From assembly GCF_001279005.1 (NCBI RefSeq), contig NZ_LGCN01000074.1:1-64000 (forward strand): 64,000 nucleotides of DNA, in the 5' to 3' direction. A model generated the notes under the pieces. It was not told the DNA's origin and searched no databases. It was given only the letters and a program-made list of their open reading frames with translations. The stretch is from Streptomyces caelestis. Its GTDB lineage: Bacteria; Actinomycetota; Actinomycetes; Streptomycetales; Streptomycetaceae. Position numbers and translations under genes: made by a program. Shown here in pieces: positions 33,191 to 41,599 of this stretch (its first letter is position 1; each line of letters starts with the position of its first letter).

Positions 33191-33519
33191 GGTGACCTCC
33201 TGAGGTCGGGCGGTGAAAGCACAGCTTGTCATGCCGGGCACCGCGCGGGCCGCCCGCGCCGCAGCCCGGCGTCCGTCAGCAGGTGAGCCGGGGTGCGCAG
33301 ATCGCTGTGCGCGCGGACGGCCGGGGCGGACGACCCGGTGGTCGCGGAGCCGGACGAGGCCCACTCCGGGCGGGGCTCGGCGTCCACGACGACCCTCGGG
33401 TTCACCGGGAACCGGTAGGTGCGGGAGGGTACTTCACCCGCGCGGTCCCGAACGGGGACGAGGGCGCCGTCGGTCGTCACGGCCCTCCTCACCCCCTGGA
33501 GGGGCGCCGCCGGGAGAAC
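33191..33519. other. Gap without a supported gene
   Basis: About 330 bp. One minus-strand frame (33229-33492, reading TYRFPVNPRVVVDAEPRPEW) is open, but it lacks a ribosome binding site and any family I can name. No repeats or promoter stand out. Confidence 0.4.
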
Positions 33520-34002
33520 TCACACGATCAGGAACTCCAGCTCGGGCCGGTCCCACGCCACCGCGGGCGGGTTCGCCGAGGCGGTCCCGGTGAGCAGCGC
33601 GCCCACCTTGCGGTAGAACCCCTCGGCCGGAGGGTGCGACACCACGCGGACACGGTCCAGTCCCGCCGCCCGCGCCTCGGCCTTCATGTGCTCGACGAGC
33701 AGCCGCCCGATGCCACGGCCCTGCGTCCCGTCCGCGACGAAGAGCAGGTCCAGCTCCGGCGGCACGAGAACCAGCGAGTAGAAACCGAGCACCCGGCCCG
33801 CGGGATCGTCGGTGTCGACGGCCACGAAGACCTCATGGGCTTCGATGTAGTCGGGGCCGACGCGGTAGCCTGCGACCATCGCCGCGTAGGGGCCCTCGTA
33901 GGCGCGCGAGCCGCGCACGAGCCGTGTGAGCCGCTTGGCGTCCCGGGCGACGGCCCGTCGCACGGCGATCCCGCCACCTCCAGGGGTAATGCTCGACTTC
34001 AT
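33520..34002 (-). CDS. GNAT N-acetyltransferase
   Basis: A 160-aa acetyltransferase with the motif A region LLFVADGTQGRGIGRLLVEHM and a preceding VLGFYSLVL strand. The N-terminus (GIAVRRAVARDAKRL) starts the fold directly. ATG at 34002 has no strong ribosome binding site; another ATG lies 18 bp upstream at 34020. The substrate is unknown. It is divergent from the SRPBCC gene, sharing a short promoter region. Confidence 0.85.
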   Translation of the reverse strand: MKSSITPGGGGIAVRRAVARDAKRLTRLVRGSRAYEGPYAAMVAGYRVGPDYIEAHEVFVAVDTDDPAGRVLGFYSLVLVPPELDLLFVADGTQGRGIGRLLVEHMKAEARAAGLDRVRVVSHPPAEGFYRKVGALLTGTASANPPAVAWDRPELEFLIV

Positions 34003-34129
34003 GTGGAGAGTATTACGCATCCTCGGGCCCGCCCGAACCGGACGCCGGCCCGCAGGCGCCTTTGCGTCCGGCGCCCCGGTAGGTCGCAGTCCTCCCGGGT
34101 ACTCGTCGCGGCGCGAAAGGAGGCCCGAT

Positions 34130-34588
34130 ATGAGCACGGTCAAGGAAGCAGTGGAAGTCGAGGTCCCGGTCCACACCGCCTACAACCAGTGGACCCAGTT
34201 CGAGGAGTTCCCGAACTTCATGGAGGGCGTCGAGGAGATCACACAACTCGACGCCCGCCACAACCACTGGACCACCAAGATCGGCGGGGTACGGCGGGAG
34301 TTCGACACCGAGATCGTCGACCAGTTCCCCGACGAGCGGATCACCTGGCGCACCACCAGCGGTGACGTCCAGCAGAAGGGCACGGTCCGCTTCCAGCGCG
34401 TGGATGACGGCCACACCCGGGTGGAACTCGTGATGGACGTCGAACCGGGTGGAGTCGCGGAGAAGGCCGCGGACATGCTGGGGACGATCGACCGGCGCGT
34501 CAAAGGCGACATGCGGCGCTTCAAGGAGTACATCGAACGGCGGGAGGACGAGTCCGGATCCTGGCGCGGCCGCATCACCCCCGGCTGA
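34130..34588 (+). CDS. SRPBCC-family (polyketide cyclase / START-like) protein
   Basis: A 152-aa START/Bet v1-like protein. The fold is visible as VEVPVHTAYNQWTQFEEFPNFMEGVEEI, then RITWRTTSGDVQQKGTV and a C-terminal helix (MLGTIDRRVKGDMRRFKEYIERRE). This matches the widespread coenzyme-Q-binding COQ10-like/cyclase subgroup of actinobacteria, often stress-linked. ATG at 34130 follows AAAGGAGG. No catalytic residues can be assigned; it may bind a hydrophobic ligand. Confidence 0.88.
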   Translation: MSTVKEAVEVEVPVHTAYNQWTQFEEFPNFMEGVEEITQLDARHNHWTTKIGGVRREFDTEIVDQFPDERITWRTTSGDVQQKGTVRFQRVDDGHTRVELVMDVEPGGVAEKAADMLGTIDRRVKGDMRRFKEYIERREDESGSWRGRITPG

Positions 34589-34777
34589 GCGCCCTCACCC
34601 CGACGACACCGCGGTGCGGGCACCGGCCGCGTGCCGCCGTAGCCGGCACCGTGACGCCCCCATCGGTCCCGCCCGCGGTGCCGACTGCGGCCCGGGCCTG
34701 CCGCGGCGACCGTTTCCCCCTGCCCCGGTCGGCCACGCCCGGTGGCGTTCGCGCACCGTTTCCCGGGGATCTCGCTC

Positions 34778-35068
34778 CTACCGCCCGCCGCGCAGCGCCC
34801 GACGGATGGCACGGCGCTGCGCGGCGGTCGTGGCGCCCCAGATGCCCGCGTCCTCTCCGTGCCTGATGGCCCAGAGGCGGCAGGCGAGCAGGACCGGGCA
34901 GCAGCGACACACCGCACGGGCCCTCATCACCTGAGGATCGCGGTCCCGCTCGACCAGGGGGAAGAACAGCTCCGGGTCCTCGCCCGCGCATGCGGCCTCG
35001 CGCCGCCATTCCCGTGCGGCACCAGGCGGGCCGGCGAGGGCGTGGGAGAGGGGACGGTCGTATGTCAT
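34778..35068 (-). CDS. WhiB-family iron-sulfur transcription factor
   Basis: A 96-aa WhiB-like protein. The four Fe-S ligand cysteines are in AACAGEDPELFF, CRCC (first and last) and PVLLAC, fitting C-Xn-CX2C-X5-C; one extra Cys sits inside the CX2C pair. The G[IV]WGG turn reads GIWGAT. The basic C-terminus (RRAIRRALRGGR) would contact DNA. ATG at 35068 is preceded by GGAGGTGCGCC. Wbl proteins act with the principal sigma factor; which promoters it controls is not evident. Confidence 0.93.
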   Translation of the reverse strand: MTYDRPLSHALAGPPGAAREWRREAACAGEDPELFFPLVERDRDPQVMRARAVCRCCPVLLACRLWAIRHGEDAGIWGATTAAQRRAIRRALRGGR

Positions 35069-35551
35069 GGCGCACCTCCGCCTGCTGCCGGCCAAGCCGG
35101 CAGATGGCCACGGCACCGGAGTGCCGCAGGCCCGGCAGGGGTCGCACCGTCCACTGTACGCGGCACCCGGCGGACAGGCAGCGCTCGTGCCGTGCGGAGG
35201 CGCTCCTCGATGCCGTGCCGGCGCTCGCGGGCCGGCACGCGGGCAAAGCGGCACGAGCGGGAGGGGGACGGCGGCCCAGCGGATCGGCCACGGCGGACGC
35301 ACGAGGCCGAGCAGTGCCACGGCGCTCATCGGAACCAGGCCGTGTGCGACGAGAACCACGGCTTCAGGTTGCGGCGCAGGCGTCCCTTGGGGGGCGAGCG
35401 GCCCCACGAGCCGCGCGGACCACTCCCCCGCGGCGACCGCCTTGCCGGCCGCGCCCCACGTCGATGCCCAAGGTGTGACGGTCGCCCCATCCGCACGTCC
35501 CGTGGACGGCCCCGGACGCGTCGCCGCGCGCGCCGTCGCGCCGAAGTCCTG
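35069..35551. other. Gap between WhiB and MarR genes
   Basis: About 480 bp. It contains the whiB-like promoter region. Minus-strand frames near 35270-35400 encode a hydrophobic stretch but no credible start or family. No gene is called. Confidence 0.45.
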
Positions 35552-36007
35552 TCAGGCCGAACGCGTCCGCCTGGCGGACTCCCACGCGGAGGCCAGAAAA
35601 CGGCGCACCGTCTCCAACTCGTCCGCCTCGAAACCTTCCGCGGACGCCACCACCTCGCCGATCACCGGCCCGAAGAAGGCCCACCCGAGTCGCGCGGCCT
35701 CCTCCTCCACCTCCAGCAGCACACGGCGCCGGTCGGCCGTGTCCCTGCTGCGCCGGACCCATCCGAGCCGCTCCAGCCGATCCACCAGGGCGGTGGTCCC
35801 GGAGGAGTTCAGGCGCAGTTGCCCGCCGAGCCAGCCGGGTGTGGCGCGGGTGCCGGCCCGTGCCGCGTCCAGCAGGTGGATCAGCGCGCGCACATCGGTG
35901 GGATGCAGCCCGTGGCGCGCGGCGAACTCGGCGCCGAGCAGGTCGAACTCCACGGTCACCGCGCGCAGCAGGTGAACCAGTTCCATCGCCGGGCTCTGAT
36001 CGTTCAT
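35552..36007 (-). CDS. MarR-family transcriptional regulator
   Basis: A 151-aa winged-helix regulator. The dimerisation helix (MELVHLLRAVTVEFDLLGAEFAAR) is followed by the DNA-binding core LGGQLRLNSSGTTALVDRLERLGWVRRSRDTADRRRVLLEV, with the family's DxRxxxxxLT-like wing. ATG at 36007. It is divergent from an alpha/beta hydrolase gene; TCTCG-type repeats between them are probable operators. Most likely it represses the hydrolase and itself in the absence of a small phenolic or lipophilic ligand. Confidence 0.92.
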   Translation of the reverse strand: MNDQSPAMELVHLLRAVTVEFDLLGAEFAARHGLHPTDVRALIHLLDAARAGTRATPGWLGGQLRLNSSGTTALVDRLERLGWVRRSRDTADRRRVLLEVEEEAARLGWAFFGPVIGEVVASAEGFEADELETVRRFLASAWESARRTRSA

Positions 36008-36033
36008 GCACACTCCCTCGAACCCTCGCATAG

Positions 36034-36067
36034 TATCTCGCTGAACGAGAATATCGGTGAGCGAGAG
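36034..36067. promoter_or_regulatory. Probable MarR operator between divergent genes
   Basis: TCTCG (36036-36040) and CGAGA (36046-36050) form an inverted repeat around CTGAA. A second copy of TGA-CGAGA follows as TGAGCGAGA near 36058-36066. This lies in the 69-bp gap between the MarR gene and the hydrolase start, and can block both promoters. Confidence 0.55.
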
Positions 36068-36076
36068 GAATGGCCC

Positions 36077-36904
36077 GTGTCCCTGTCCGCTTTCGACCTC
36101 GCCTACGACGAGCTCCGCGCCCGCTGGCCCGGGTCCACCGAGGAACGCGACGTCGCCACGCCGTACGGGCGCACCCGGGTCCACGTGTACGGCCCGGCGG
36201 ACGGCAGCCCTCTGGTGCTGCTGCCCGGCGGCTCCGCCACCGGCCTGGTCTGGTTCGCCAACGCCCCGGTCCTCGGCGGACGGTACCGGGTCCACGCGGT
36301 CGACCTGCTGGGCGACGCCGGCCGCACCGAACGCCGGGGCACACCGCTGAAGAGCGCCGACGATCTGACGGCCTGGCTGGACGCGCTGCTGGACGGGCTC
36401 GGGCTCGCCCGCACTCACCTGTGCGGTCACTCGTACGGCGCCTGGCTGGCCGTCAGGTACGCGCTGCACGCACCGCAGCGGGTCGACCGCCTCGCCCTCG
36501 TCGATCCCACCCAGGTCTTCGCCGGGTTCCGCCTCCGCTACCTGCTGCGGGCACTGCCCACCCTGATCCGCCCGAGCCAGGCCCGCGCCCGCGCCTTCCT
36601 GGCCTGGGAGACGGCGGACACCCACCCGGACGAGACCTGGCAGCGACTCTACGCGCTGTCCACCACCGTTCCCGGCCGCAAGCTCATCGCCGGCGCCCGC
36701 CCCCGAGCCGCCGACCTCCGCATGCCGGTCCTGGTCCTGCTCGCGGAACACAGCCGTGCCCACCACTCCGCCGAGGTCGCCGCCGAAGCCCGCCGGGCGC
36801 TCCCGCGAAGCGAGGTGACACTGCTTCCCGGAGCCACCCACCACTCCCTGCCACTCACCGCGCCGGAACAACTGAACGACCGGCTGGTGGATTTCCTGGA
36901 CTGA
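36077..36904 (+). CDS. Alpha/beta hydrolase
   Basis: A 275-aa alpha/beta-fold hydrolase. The oxyanion region is LLPGGSATG, the nucleophile elbow GHSYG (Ser), the acid is probably the Glu in VLLAEHS, and the catalytic His lies in GATHHSLPL. GTG at 36077 follows GAGAGGAA. It is controlled together with the divergent MarR gene. Substrate class (ester, lactone, epoxide) is not predictable; the context suggests detoxification of a ligand sensed by MarR. Confidence 0.92.
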   Translation: MSLSAFDLAYDELRARWPGSTEERDVATPYGRTRVHVYGPADGSPLVLLPGGSATGLVWFANAPVLGGRYRVHAVDLLGDAGRTERRGTPLKSADDLTAWLDALLDGLGLARTHLCGHSYGAWLAVRYALHAPQRVDRLALVDPTQVFAGFRLRYLLRALPTLIRPSQARARAFLAWETADTHPDETWQRLYALSTTVPGRKLIAGARPRAADLRMPVLVLLAEHSRAHHSAEVAAEARRALPRSEVTLLPGATHHSLPLTAPEQLNDRLVDFLD

Positions 36905-37275
36905 CGGCGCCGAAGGACACCGCCGGCGTCCGCGTCCTCACCGGAGCGGACCGTGTGCGGGCCTTCGCCGACGGATGAAGCCCGTCCCGCGACCGCGTGC
37001 GCGGGATCGGGCGTCGTCGCGGCCGGGCGAGGCGGTGTGCCGCAGCCACTCGTCCACCACGTCATGGGACTCGTCGAGGGCCGGATCGCGTCCTGGTGGA
37101 CACGGCTCGTCGGCGCGCGCTCGGCCGTGCGGCGGTCCGCGCCGCTGTGCGGCGTCTCGATCGTGTCCCGTCGGGCAGGGACGCCGGGCGGGAAGGGCGG
37201 GGCCGCTCGCCCGGTCGCTCGGAGACCGGCGGATAGGCTGGCGCCGTCAGCGAAGATCGCGGAAGGAAGACGTAC
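36905..37275. other. Gap without a supported gene
   Basis: About 370 bp before the EF-hand gene. Frames are open in several phases, as expected from GC content, but none shows a family match. GGAAGGAAG just before 37276 is the downstream ribosome binding site. Confidence 0.4.
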
Positions 37276-37494
37276 ATGGCGGACAGGGTGGAGAAGGCGG
37301 CGCGGAGTGTCTTCGAGCGCTACGACCTGGACGGTGACGGCCTGGTCACCGCGGAGGAGTACCGGCAGGTCGTGGCGGAACTGGAGGGCGGCGAGATCAC
37401 CGAGTCGGAGGCCCGGGGACTGATCGACTCGCTCGACACCGACGGTGACCGCCGGATGTCCTTCGACGAGTTCTGGGCAGCCATGAACCGCTGA
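37276..37494 (+). CDS. EF-hand calcium-binding protein
   Basis: A 72-aa calmodulin-like protein with two EF-hand loops: DLDGDGLVTAEE (residues 17-28) and DTDGDRRMSFDE (about 54-65), both with acidic ligands at positions 1, 3, 5 and 12. It resembles calerythrin- or CabD-type small Streptomyces calcium binders. ATG at 37276 follows GGAAGG. Likely a calcium buffer or sensor in the cytoplasm; no partner gene is adjacent. Confidence 0.93.
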   Translation: MADRVEKAARSVFERYDLDGDGLVTAEEYRQVVAELEGGEITESEARGLIDSLDTDGDRRMSFDEFWAAMNR

Positions 37495-37594
37495 CAACGG
37501 CGGCCTGGCCCGGGCGGATCCAGGGAGCCGTTCCCCGGCCACCCGGGCCCTCAGCGGGTACGGCAGTCGCTCGCCGGTCCGGCCCCGGACAGCC

Positions 37595-37873
37595 TCAAGC
37601 GCACAAAACCCCTGCGGTCGGACGGACGGTGCCCGCTCCTCGGGGTTCCGTGCCGAGGTGCGGGACCGGTGACGGGCCCGCTCGCCGCGAGCGCCTCGCC
37701 CGGGCCGAGCGCACGGAGGCGGCGAACCGGTCGAGCGCCTCCTCGACGTCCTCCGGTCCGAGAGCGCGGCACGGCAGGCGCGGACGGCGCAACGGTCCGG
37801 CGGCGGCTCCGGTCTCCGGCGCCGCGTCGTGGAAGCGGTGCGGCGGCGCCCCCACCCAGCACACGGTGGTCAC
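37595..37873 (-). CDS. Possible small hypothetical protein
   Basis: A 92-aa frame from GTG at 37873. The first 65 residues (VTTVCWVGAPPHR, RRPRLPCRALGPEDVEEALDRFAASVRSARARR) have plausible composition with a predicted helix, whereas the C-terminal third is Pro/Arg-rich and may be spurious. Only a weak ribosome binding site is present. No family is recognised. The rest of 37495-38111 shows nothing else except the exporter terminator at its right end. Confidence 0.35.
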   Translation of the reverse strand: MTTVCWVGAPPHRFHDAAPETGAAAGPLRRPRLPCRALGPEDVEEALDRFAASVRSARARRSRRAGPSPVPHLGTEPRGAGTVRPTAGVLCA

Positions 37874-38048
37874 GGGTCGGCCGCTCCGCTCGTGCACGGC
37901 GTTCGGTTCATCCGCCCGCGACCCGACCTCAGCGCGGTCCTCACCCCTCACCGCGCCGGCGACCGACCGTCGGGGTGAGGGGCCCGTCCGAGGGGCGCGG
38001 GGCAGGCCGGCCGGCGAATCGTTCCGTGTGGGGCGGGGGAACGGGGAG

Positions 38049-38078
38049 AGGGCGGGCCCGCTGTGCGGGTCCCGCCCT
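38049..38078 (-). terminator. Hairpin terminator of the MMPL exporter gene
   Basis: AGGGCGGGCCCGC at 38049-38061 pairs with 38065-38078 around TGT, with one bulged base. It lies 34 bp beyond the minus-strand stop at 38112. Confidence 0.65.
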
Positions 38079-38111
38079 CCGGGGTGCGGTCCGGGCCGGC
38101 CGGTGCGCGGA

Positions 38112-40280
38112 TCAGACCGGGACGGGGGTCTCGTCGCGCGTCTCCGCGGCCAGCTGCCGGTTCAGCTTCTCGCCCTCGATGTCGAGGTCGGGCAGGACCT
38201 TGTCGACGGGCCCCGGCAGCCACCAGGCGGCACGGCCGAGCAGCGACATCACCGCCGGGACCAGCGCCATGCGGACGACGAAGGCGTCGATGACCACGCC
38301 GACGGCGAGGGCGAACCCGATGGACTTGATGATCGGGTCGTCCATCAGGACGAAGCCTCCGAACACGGACGTCATGATGAGCGCGGCGGCCGTGACGACG
38401 CGGGCGTTGTGGCCCATGCCGCTGACCATGGCCGCCTGCGGGTCGGCGCCGTGGACGAAGTCCTCGCGCATGCGGGAGACGAGGAAGACCTCGTAGTCCA
38501 TGGCGAGGCCGAACAGGATGCCGATGAGCAGGATCGGCAGGAAGCTCACCAGCGGACCGGGGGTGTCCACGCCCACCAGGCCGGCGAGGTGGCCCTCCTG
38601 GAAGATGGCGACGGTGACGCCGAAGGTCGCGCCCACGGTGAGCAGGAAGCCCAGGGCCGCCTTCAGCGGCACCAGGACCGACCGGAAGACCAGCATGAGC
38701 AGCAGGATGGACAGGCCCACCACCAGGAGCAGATACACCGGCAGGGCGTCGGCGAGCTTCTCCGAGACGTCGATGCCCAGGGCGGTCGCGCCGGTGAGGG
38801 CGATGTCGGCGCCCTCGACGTCCGCGACCCGGTCACGGATGTCGTGGACGGCGTCCTCGGTGGCGACGGCGGTCGGGCCGGCCTCGGGGATGATGGTCAG
38901 CAGGGCGGTGGTGCCCTGCTCGTTCAGCTGCGGCGGGGCCACGGCCAGGATGCCGTCGGTGTCCTTGATGAGGGCGGTGGCCTTCTCGGCGGCCTCCGCG
39001 GTGGACTGCGCGTCCGCACCGTTGACGACGGCGACGAGGCGGCCGTTGAAGCCCTCGCCGAAGCCCTCGGACGTCAGGTCGTACGCCTCGCGTGCCGGGG
39101 AGCCCTCGGCGGCGGTGCCCGCGTCCGGCAGGGCTATGCGCATGTCCTGGGCGGGGAGGGTGAGCGCGCCCAGCCCGAGGATGCCGACGACCAGGAACGG
39201 CACGCGCAGCCTGGCGACGAGCCGGCCCCAGACGAAGCCGAAGCCTTCGGCGGTGGCGCCGCCCTCGGCGGCGTACCCGTCCGCGTGACGCTGCTTGCGC
39301 GGCAGGATCTTCTTGCCGGCGAAGGAGAGGAAGGCCGGCAGCAGGGTGAGGGCGACCAGGACGGCGACGGCGACGGTGCCCGCCGCGGCCAGGCCCATCA
39401 CGCTCAGGAAGGGGATGCCGACGACGGAGAGGCCGGCCAGGGCGATGACGACGGTGGCGCCGGCGAAGACGACGGCGGAACCGGCGGTGCCGGTCGCGCG
39501 GCCGGCGGCCTCCTCGGGCTGGAGGCCCTCGGTGAGGTACTGGCGGTAGCGGGAGGTGATGAAGAGCGAGTAGTCGATGCCGACGGCCAGGCCCAGCATC
39601 AGCGCCAGGACGGGGGCGGTGGAGGTCAGTTCGATGACGCTGGTCAGGGAGAAGAGGCCGGCCATGCCGACCGCGACGCCGATCAGCGCGTTCAGCAGGG
39701 TCATGCCGGCGGCGACCAGCGAGCCGAAGGTGACGACCAGGACCACCGCGGCGACCAGGACGCCGAGCGCCTCGGTGGAGCCGATCTCCACCTCACCGCC
39801 CATGACCTCGCCGCCGTGCTCGACCCGCAGGCCCTCGGCGTCGGCGCCGACGGCCTCGTAGGCCGACTTCTGCTCGTCGGTGACCTCGTCGGCGGCCTTG
39901 TCGAACTGCACCTGGATCAGGGCGTAGCGGCCGTCCTGGGAGACGGAGCCGGTCCGGAACGGGTCCATGGCGGCGGTGACGCCGTCGATCTCGGAGGCTT
40001 CCTTCACCACGGGCGCCACCGCGGCGGGATCCAGCTTCCCGCCCTCGGGCGCGGCGAGGACGATGGCGCCGGTGGCTCCGCCGGCCTGCGGGAACTGCCG
40101 GCCGAGGTCGTCCAGTGCCCGCTGGGACTCGGTGCCCGGCATGGAGAACTTGTCACTGGTCGGGCCCATCAGGGTGGCGGCTCCGACACCCAGCAGGATC
40201 AGCAGGAGCAGCCAGACCGCGGCTATTCGGCCTCTTCTGCGGAAGGAGAACCGCCCGAGCCGGTACAGCAAAGTCGCCAT
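38112..40280 (-). CDS. MMPL-family RND exporter
   Basis: A 722-aa membrane transporter with the two-fold layout of MMPL/RND proteins: TM1 (AAVWLLLLILLGVGAATL), a large extracytoplasmic domain, TM2-6, a cytoplasmic loop (KKILPRKQR), TM7, a second outer domain and TM8-12. Family signatures GLAVGIDYSLFITSRYR and FGLAMDYEVFLVSRMRE, with the proton-relay Asp residues, are intact. ATG at 40280 is used; a TTG at 40310 overlaps the TetR stop as TTGA and would add ten residues. It probably exports a lipid or drug under control of the TetR protein encoded upstream in the same operon. Confidence 0.93.
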   Translation of the reverse strand: MATLLYRLGRFSFRRRGRIAAVWLLLLILLGVGAATLMGPTSDKFSMPGTESQRALDDLGRQFPQAGGATGAIVLAAPEGGKLDPAAVAPVVKEASEIDGVTAAMDPFRTGSVSQDGRYALIQVQFDKAADEVTDEQKSAYEAVGADAEGLRVEHGGEVMGGEVEIGSTEALGVLVAAVVLVVTFGSLVAAGMTLLNALIGVAVGMAGLFSLTSVIELTSTAPVLALMLGLAVGIDYSLFITSRYRQYLTEGLQPEEAAGRATGTAGSAVVFAGATVVIALAGLSVVGIPFLSVMGLAAAGTVAVAVLVALTLLPAFLSFAGKKILPRKQRHADGYAAEGGATAEGFGFVWGRLVARLRVPFLVVGILGLGALTLPAQDMRIALPDAGTAAEGSPAREAYDLTSEGFGEGFNGRLVAVVNGADAQSTAEAAEKATALIKDTDGILAVAPPQLNEQGTTALLTIIPEAGPTAVATEDAVHDIRDRVADVEGADIALTGATALGIDVSEKLADALPVYLLLVVGLSILLLMLVFRSVLVPLKAALGFLLTVGATFGVTVAIFQEGHLAGLVGVDTPGPLVSFLPILLIGILFGLAMDYEVFLVSRMREDFVHGADPQAAMVSGMGHNARVVTAAALIMTSVFGGFVLMDDPIIKSIGFALAVGVVIDAFVVRMALVPAVMSLLGRAAWWLPGPVDKVLPDLDIEGEKLNRQLAAETRDETPVPV

Positions 40281-40306
40281 GGAGGAAGGGTCTTTCCGTT
40301 GAGGGG

Positions 40307-40855
40307 TCAACTGGGGGTGTGGTCAAGCGCCCGCAGCGCACTGCGGATCATTTCGGCGCGCAGCACCTCGTCCGGCGCCACCTCGTCATCGGTGGCACTG
40401 GTGATGAAGACGGCGCCCAGCACCATCCACGCCGCCACCCGGGCCGGCGCCCGTCGCGAGCGGCCGGCCAGCGCGTCCAGCAGTCCGTTCGCCAACTCCA
40501 TGACGTCGAGGTCCTGATGGCAGGACATCTCGGCGATGTCCTCGAAGAGAAGCCGGATCTCGCGGCGGAACCGCAGCGTCAGGTCGACGTACCCGGTGAC
40601 GGTCTCCTCCACCAGCCGGCCGCCCTCCAGTCCGGCCACGCGGTCGAGCAGCGTGGCCAGGGCGTCCCGGGCCGGGGTCAGCAGCTCGGTGAGGATCTTC
40701 TCCTTGCCGGCGAAGTGGTAGAGGAGTGACGCCTTCGAACAGCCCGCGTCGGAGGCGATGTCCTGCAACGAGGTGCCGCGGAAGCCGTGCACGGCGAACA
40801 GCCGCAGTGCCGATTCCAGGATCTGACCGCGCATGGCGGAGGCGGAGCGTGCCAT
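40307..40855 (-). CDS. TetR-family repressor of the MMPL operon
   Basis: A 182-aa TetR-type repressor. The helix-turn-helix reads AVHGFRGTSLQDIASDAGCSKASLLYHFAGKEKILTEL. The C-terminal ligand domain is unremarkable. ATG at 40855. The gene stands first in an operon with the MMPL exporter (stop and alternative start overlap), and a perfect palindrome lies 13 bp before its start codon. It should sense an exported compound and derepress both genes. Confidence 0.94.
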   Translation of the reverse strand: MARSASAMRGQILESALRLFAVHGFRGTSLQDIASDAGCSKASLLYHFAGKEKILTELLTPARDALATLLDRVAGLEGGRLVEETVTGYVDLTLRFRREIRLLFEDIAEMSCHQDLDVMELANGLLDALAGRSRRAPARVAAWMVLGAVFITSATDDEVAPDEVLRAEMIRSALRALDHTPS

Positions 40856-40868
40856 TCCTCAACCATAA

Positions 40869-40902
40869 CTGTCCGATCGGTCAGAACTGACCGATCGGAC
40901 AG
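40869..40902. promoter_or_regulatory. Perfect palindromic TetR operator
   Basis: CTGTCCGATCGGTCAG (40869-40884) and its exact reverse complement (40887-40902) are separated by AA, giving 16-bp perfect arms. The position just upstream of the tetR-mmpL operon makes it the autoregulatory operator. The inner GACCGATCGGAC-like symmetry suggests room for two dimers. Confidence 0.85.
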
Positions 40903-40919
40903 CATGTCACTGTGGCTTG

Positions 40920-41322
40920 CGTCACTCCTTCTGTCCGGAAGTGGCGCGGGGCGTACACGGCGGCTCCGCCGGCCCGCGCACGAAGGACGTCAGGCCCGGC
41001 GGAGCACGGTGACTCCGCGGCTTCGTCGCCGCCGTGCACCGGGGCCGGGAAGACCCCCGCACGGAACCGTCGAGGCCGACGAGGAGTTCGGCGAGTCGAT
41101 CCCCCAGGCGTTCCAGCGGCACGTCGAGCAGTGGGTTCGTCGTCGATCGTCGGGTGCACCGCCTCCAGGAACAGGAGTTCTTCGCTCTCGAAATGACGGA
41201 TCACCAGTGCGGGACCCGTGTCGGCCGCCGCCGCGATCCGGCGGACGGTGGTCCTGGAGAGGCCCTGGTTCCGGAGGAGCCGGGCGGCGGCCGAGTGGGC
41301 GGCCTCGCGGGTCGTGGCGCCG
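40920..41322 (-). pseudogene. Frameshifted TetR-family gene
   Basis: A TetR N-terminus is visible on the minus strand (AARLLRNQGLSRTTVRRIAAAADTGPALVIRHFESEELLFLEAV, about 41322-41157). The rest of the protein continues only in other frames: LLDVPLERLGDRLAELLVGLDGSVRG, then VFPAPVHGGDEAAE, then GLTSFVRGPAEPP. At least two indels are therefore present and no intact product can form. The remainder of 40903-41599 holds only the lipase gene's upstream region. Confidence 0.65.
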
Positions 41323-41599
41323 GAGCCGGTCTGCGGCACGCGGGGCAGGGGCCCGAACGCTTCGCACCTGTGGGTTCGCGCGTTCACAGGGGCCGGCCGG
41401 GGGCTTTGGTGAGCGTTCCGAGAAGTTCGGTCAACCATGTTGACTCCCCGTCGGAGGACCTGCACATTACTTGACGGTAGAACCGCTCGGTAACTGCGCA
41501 GCCCGGCACTCTCCCCCGTTCGCGCCACTCCGCCCTCGCCGACGGCGCACCCCGTCGGCCGCCGCACCCGCCGTCCCCACCCCCGAGAAGAGGGATCAC

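Noticed and set aside
33229..33492. Minus-strand frame with a faint resemblance to an IS5-type transposase core
   Set aside because: The match is limited to VVVDA and a loose TDAG stretch; not enough to call an insertion-sequence remnant.
37629..40517. Plus-strand open frame of 962 codons opposite the MMPL gene
   Set aside because: Composition is Gly/Asp/His/Gln-rich with no membrane segments; the opposite strand encodes a textbook MMPL exporter.
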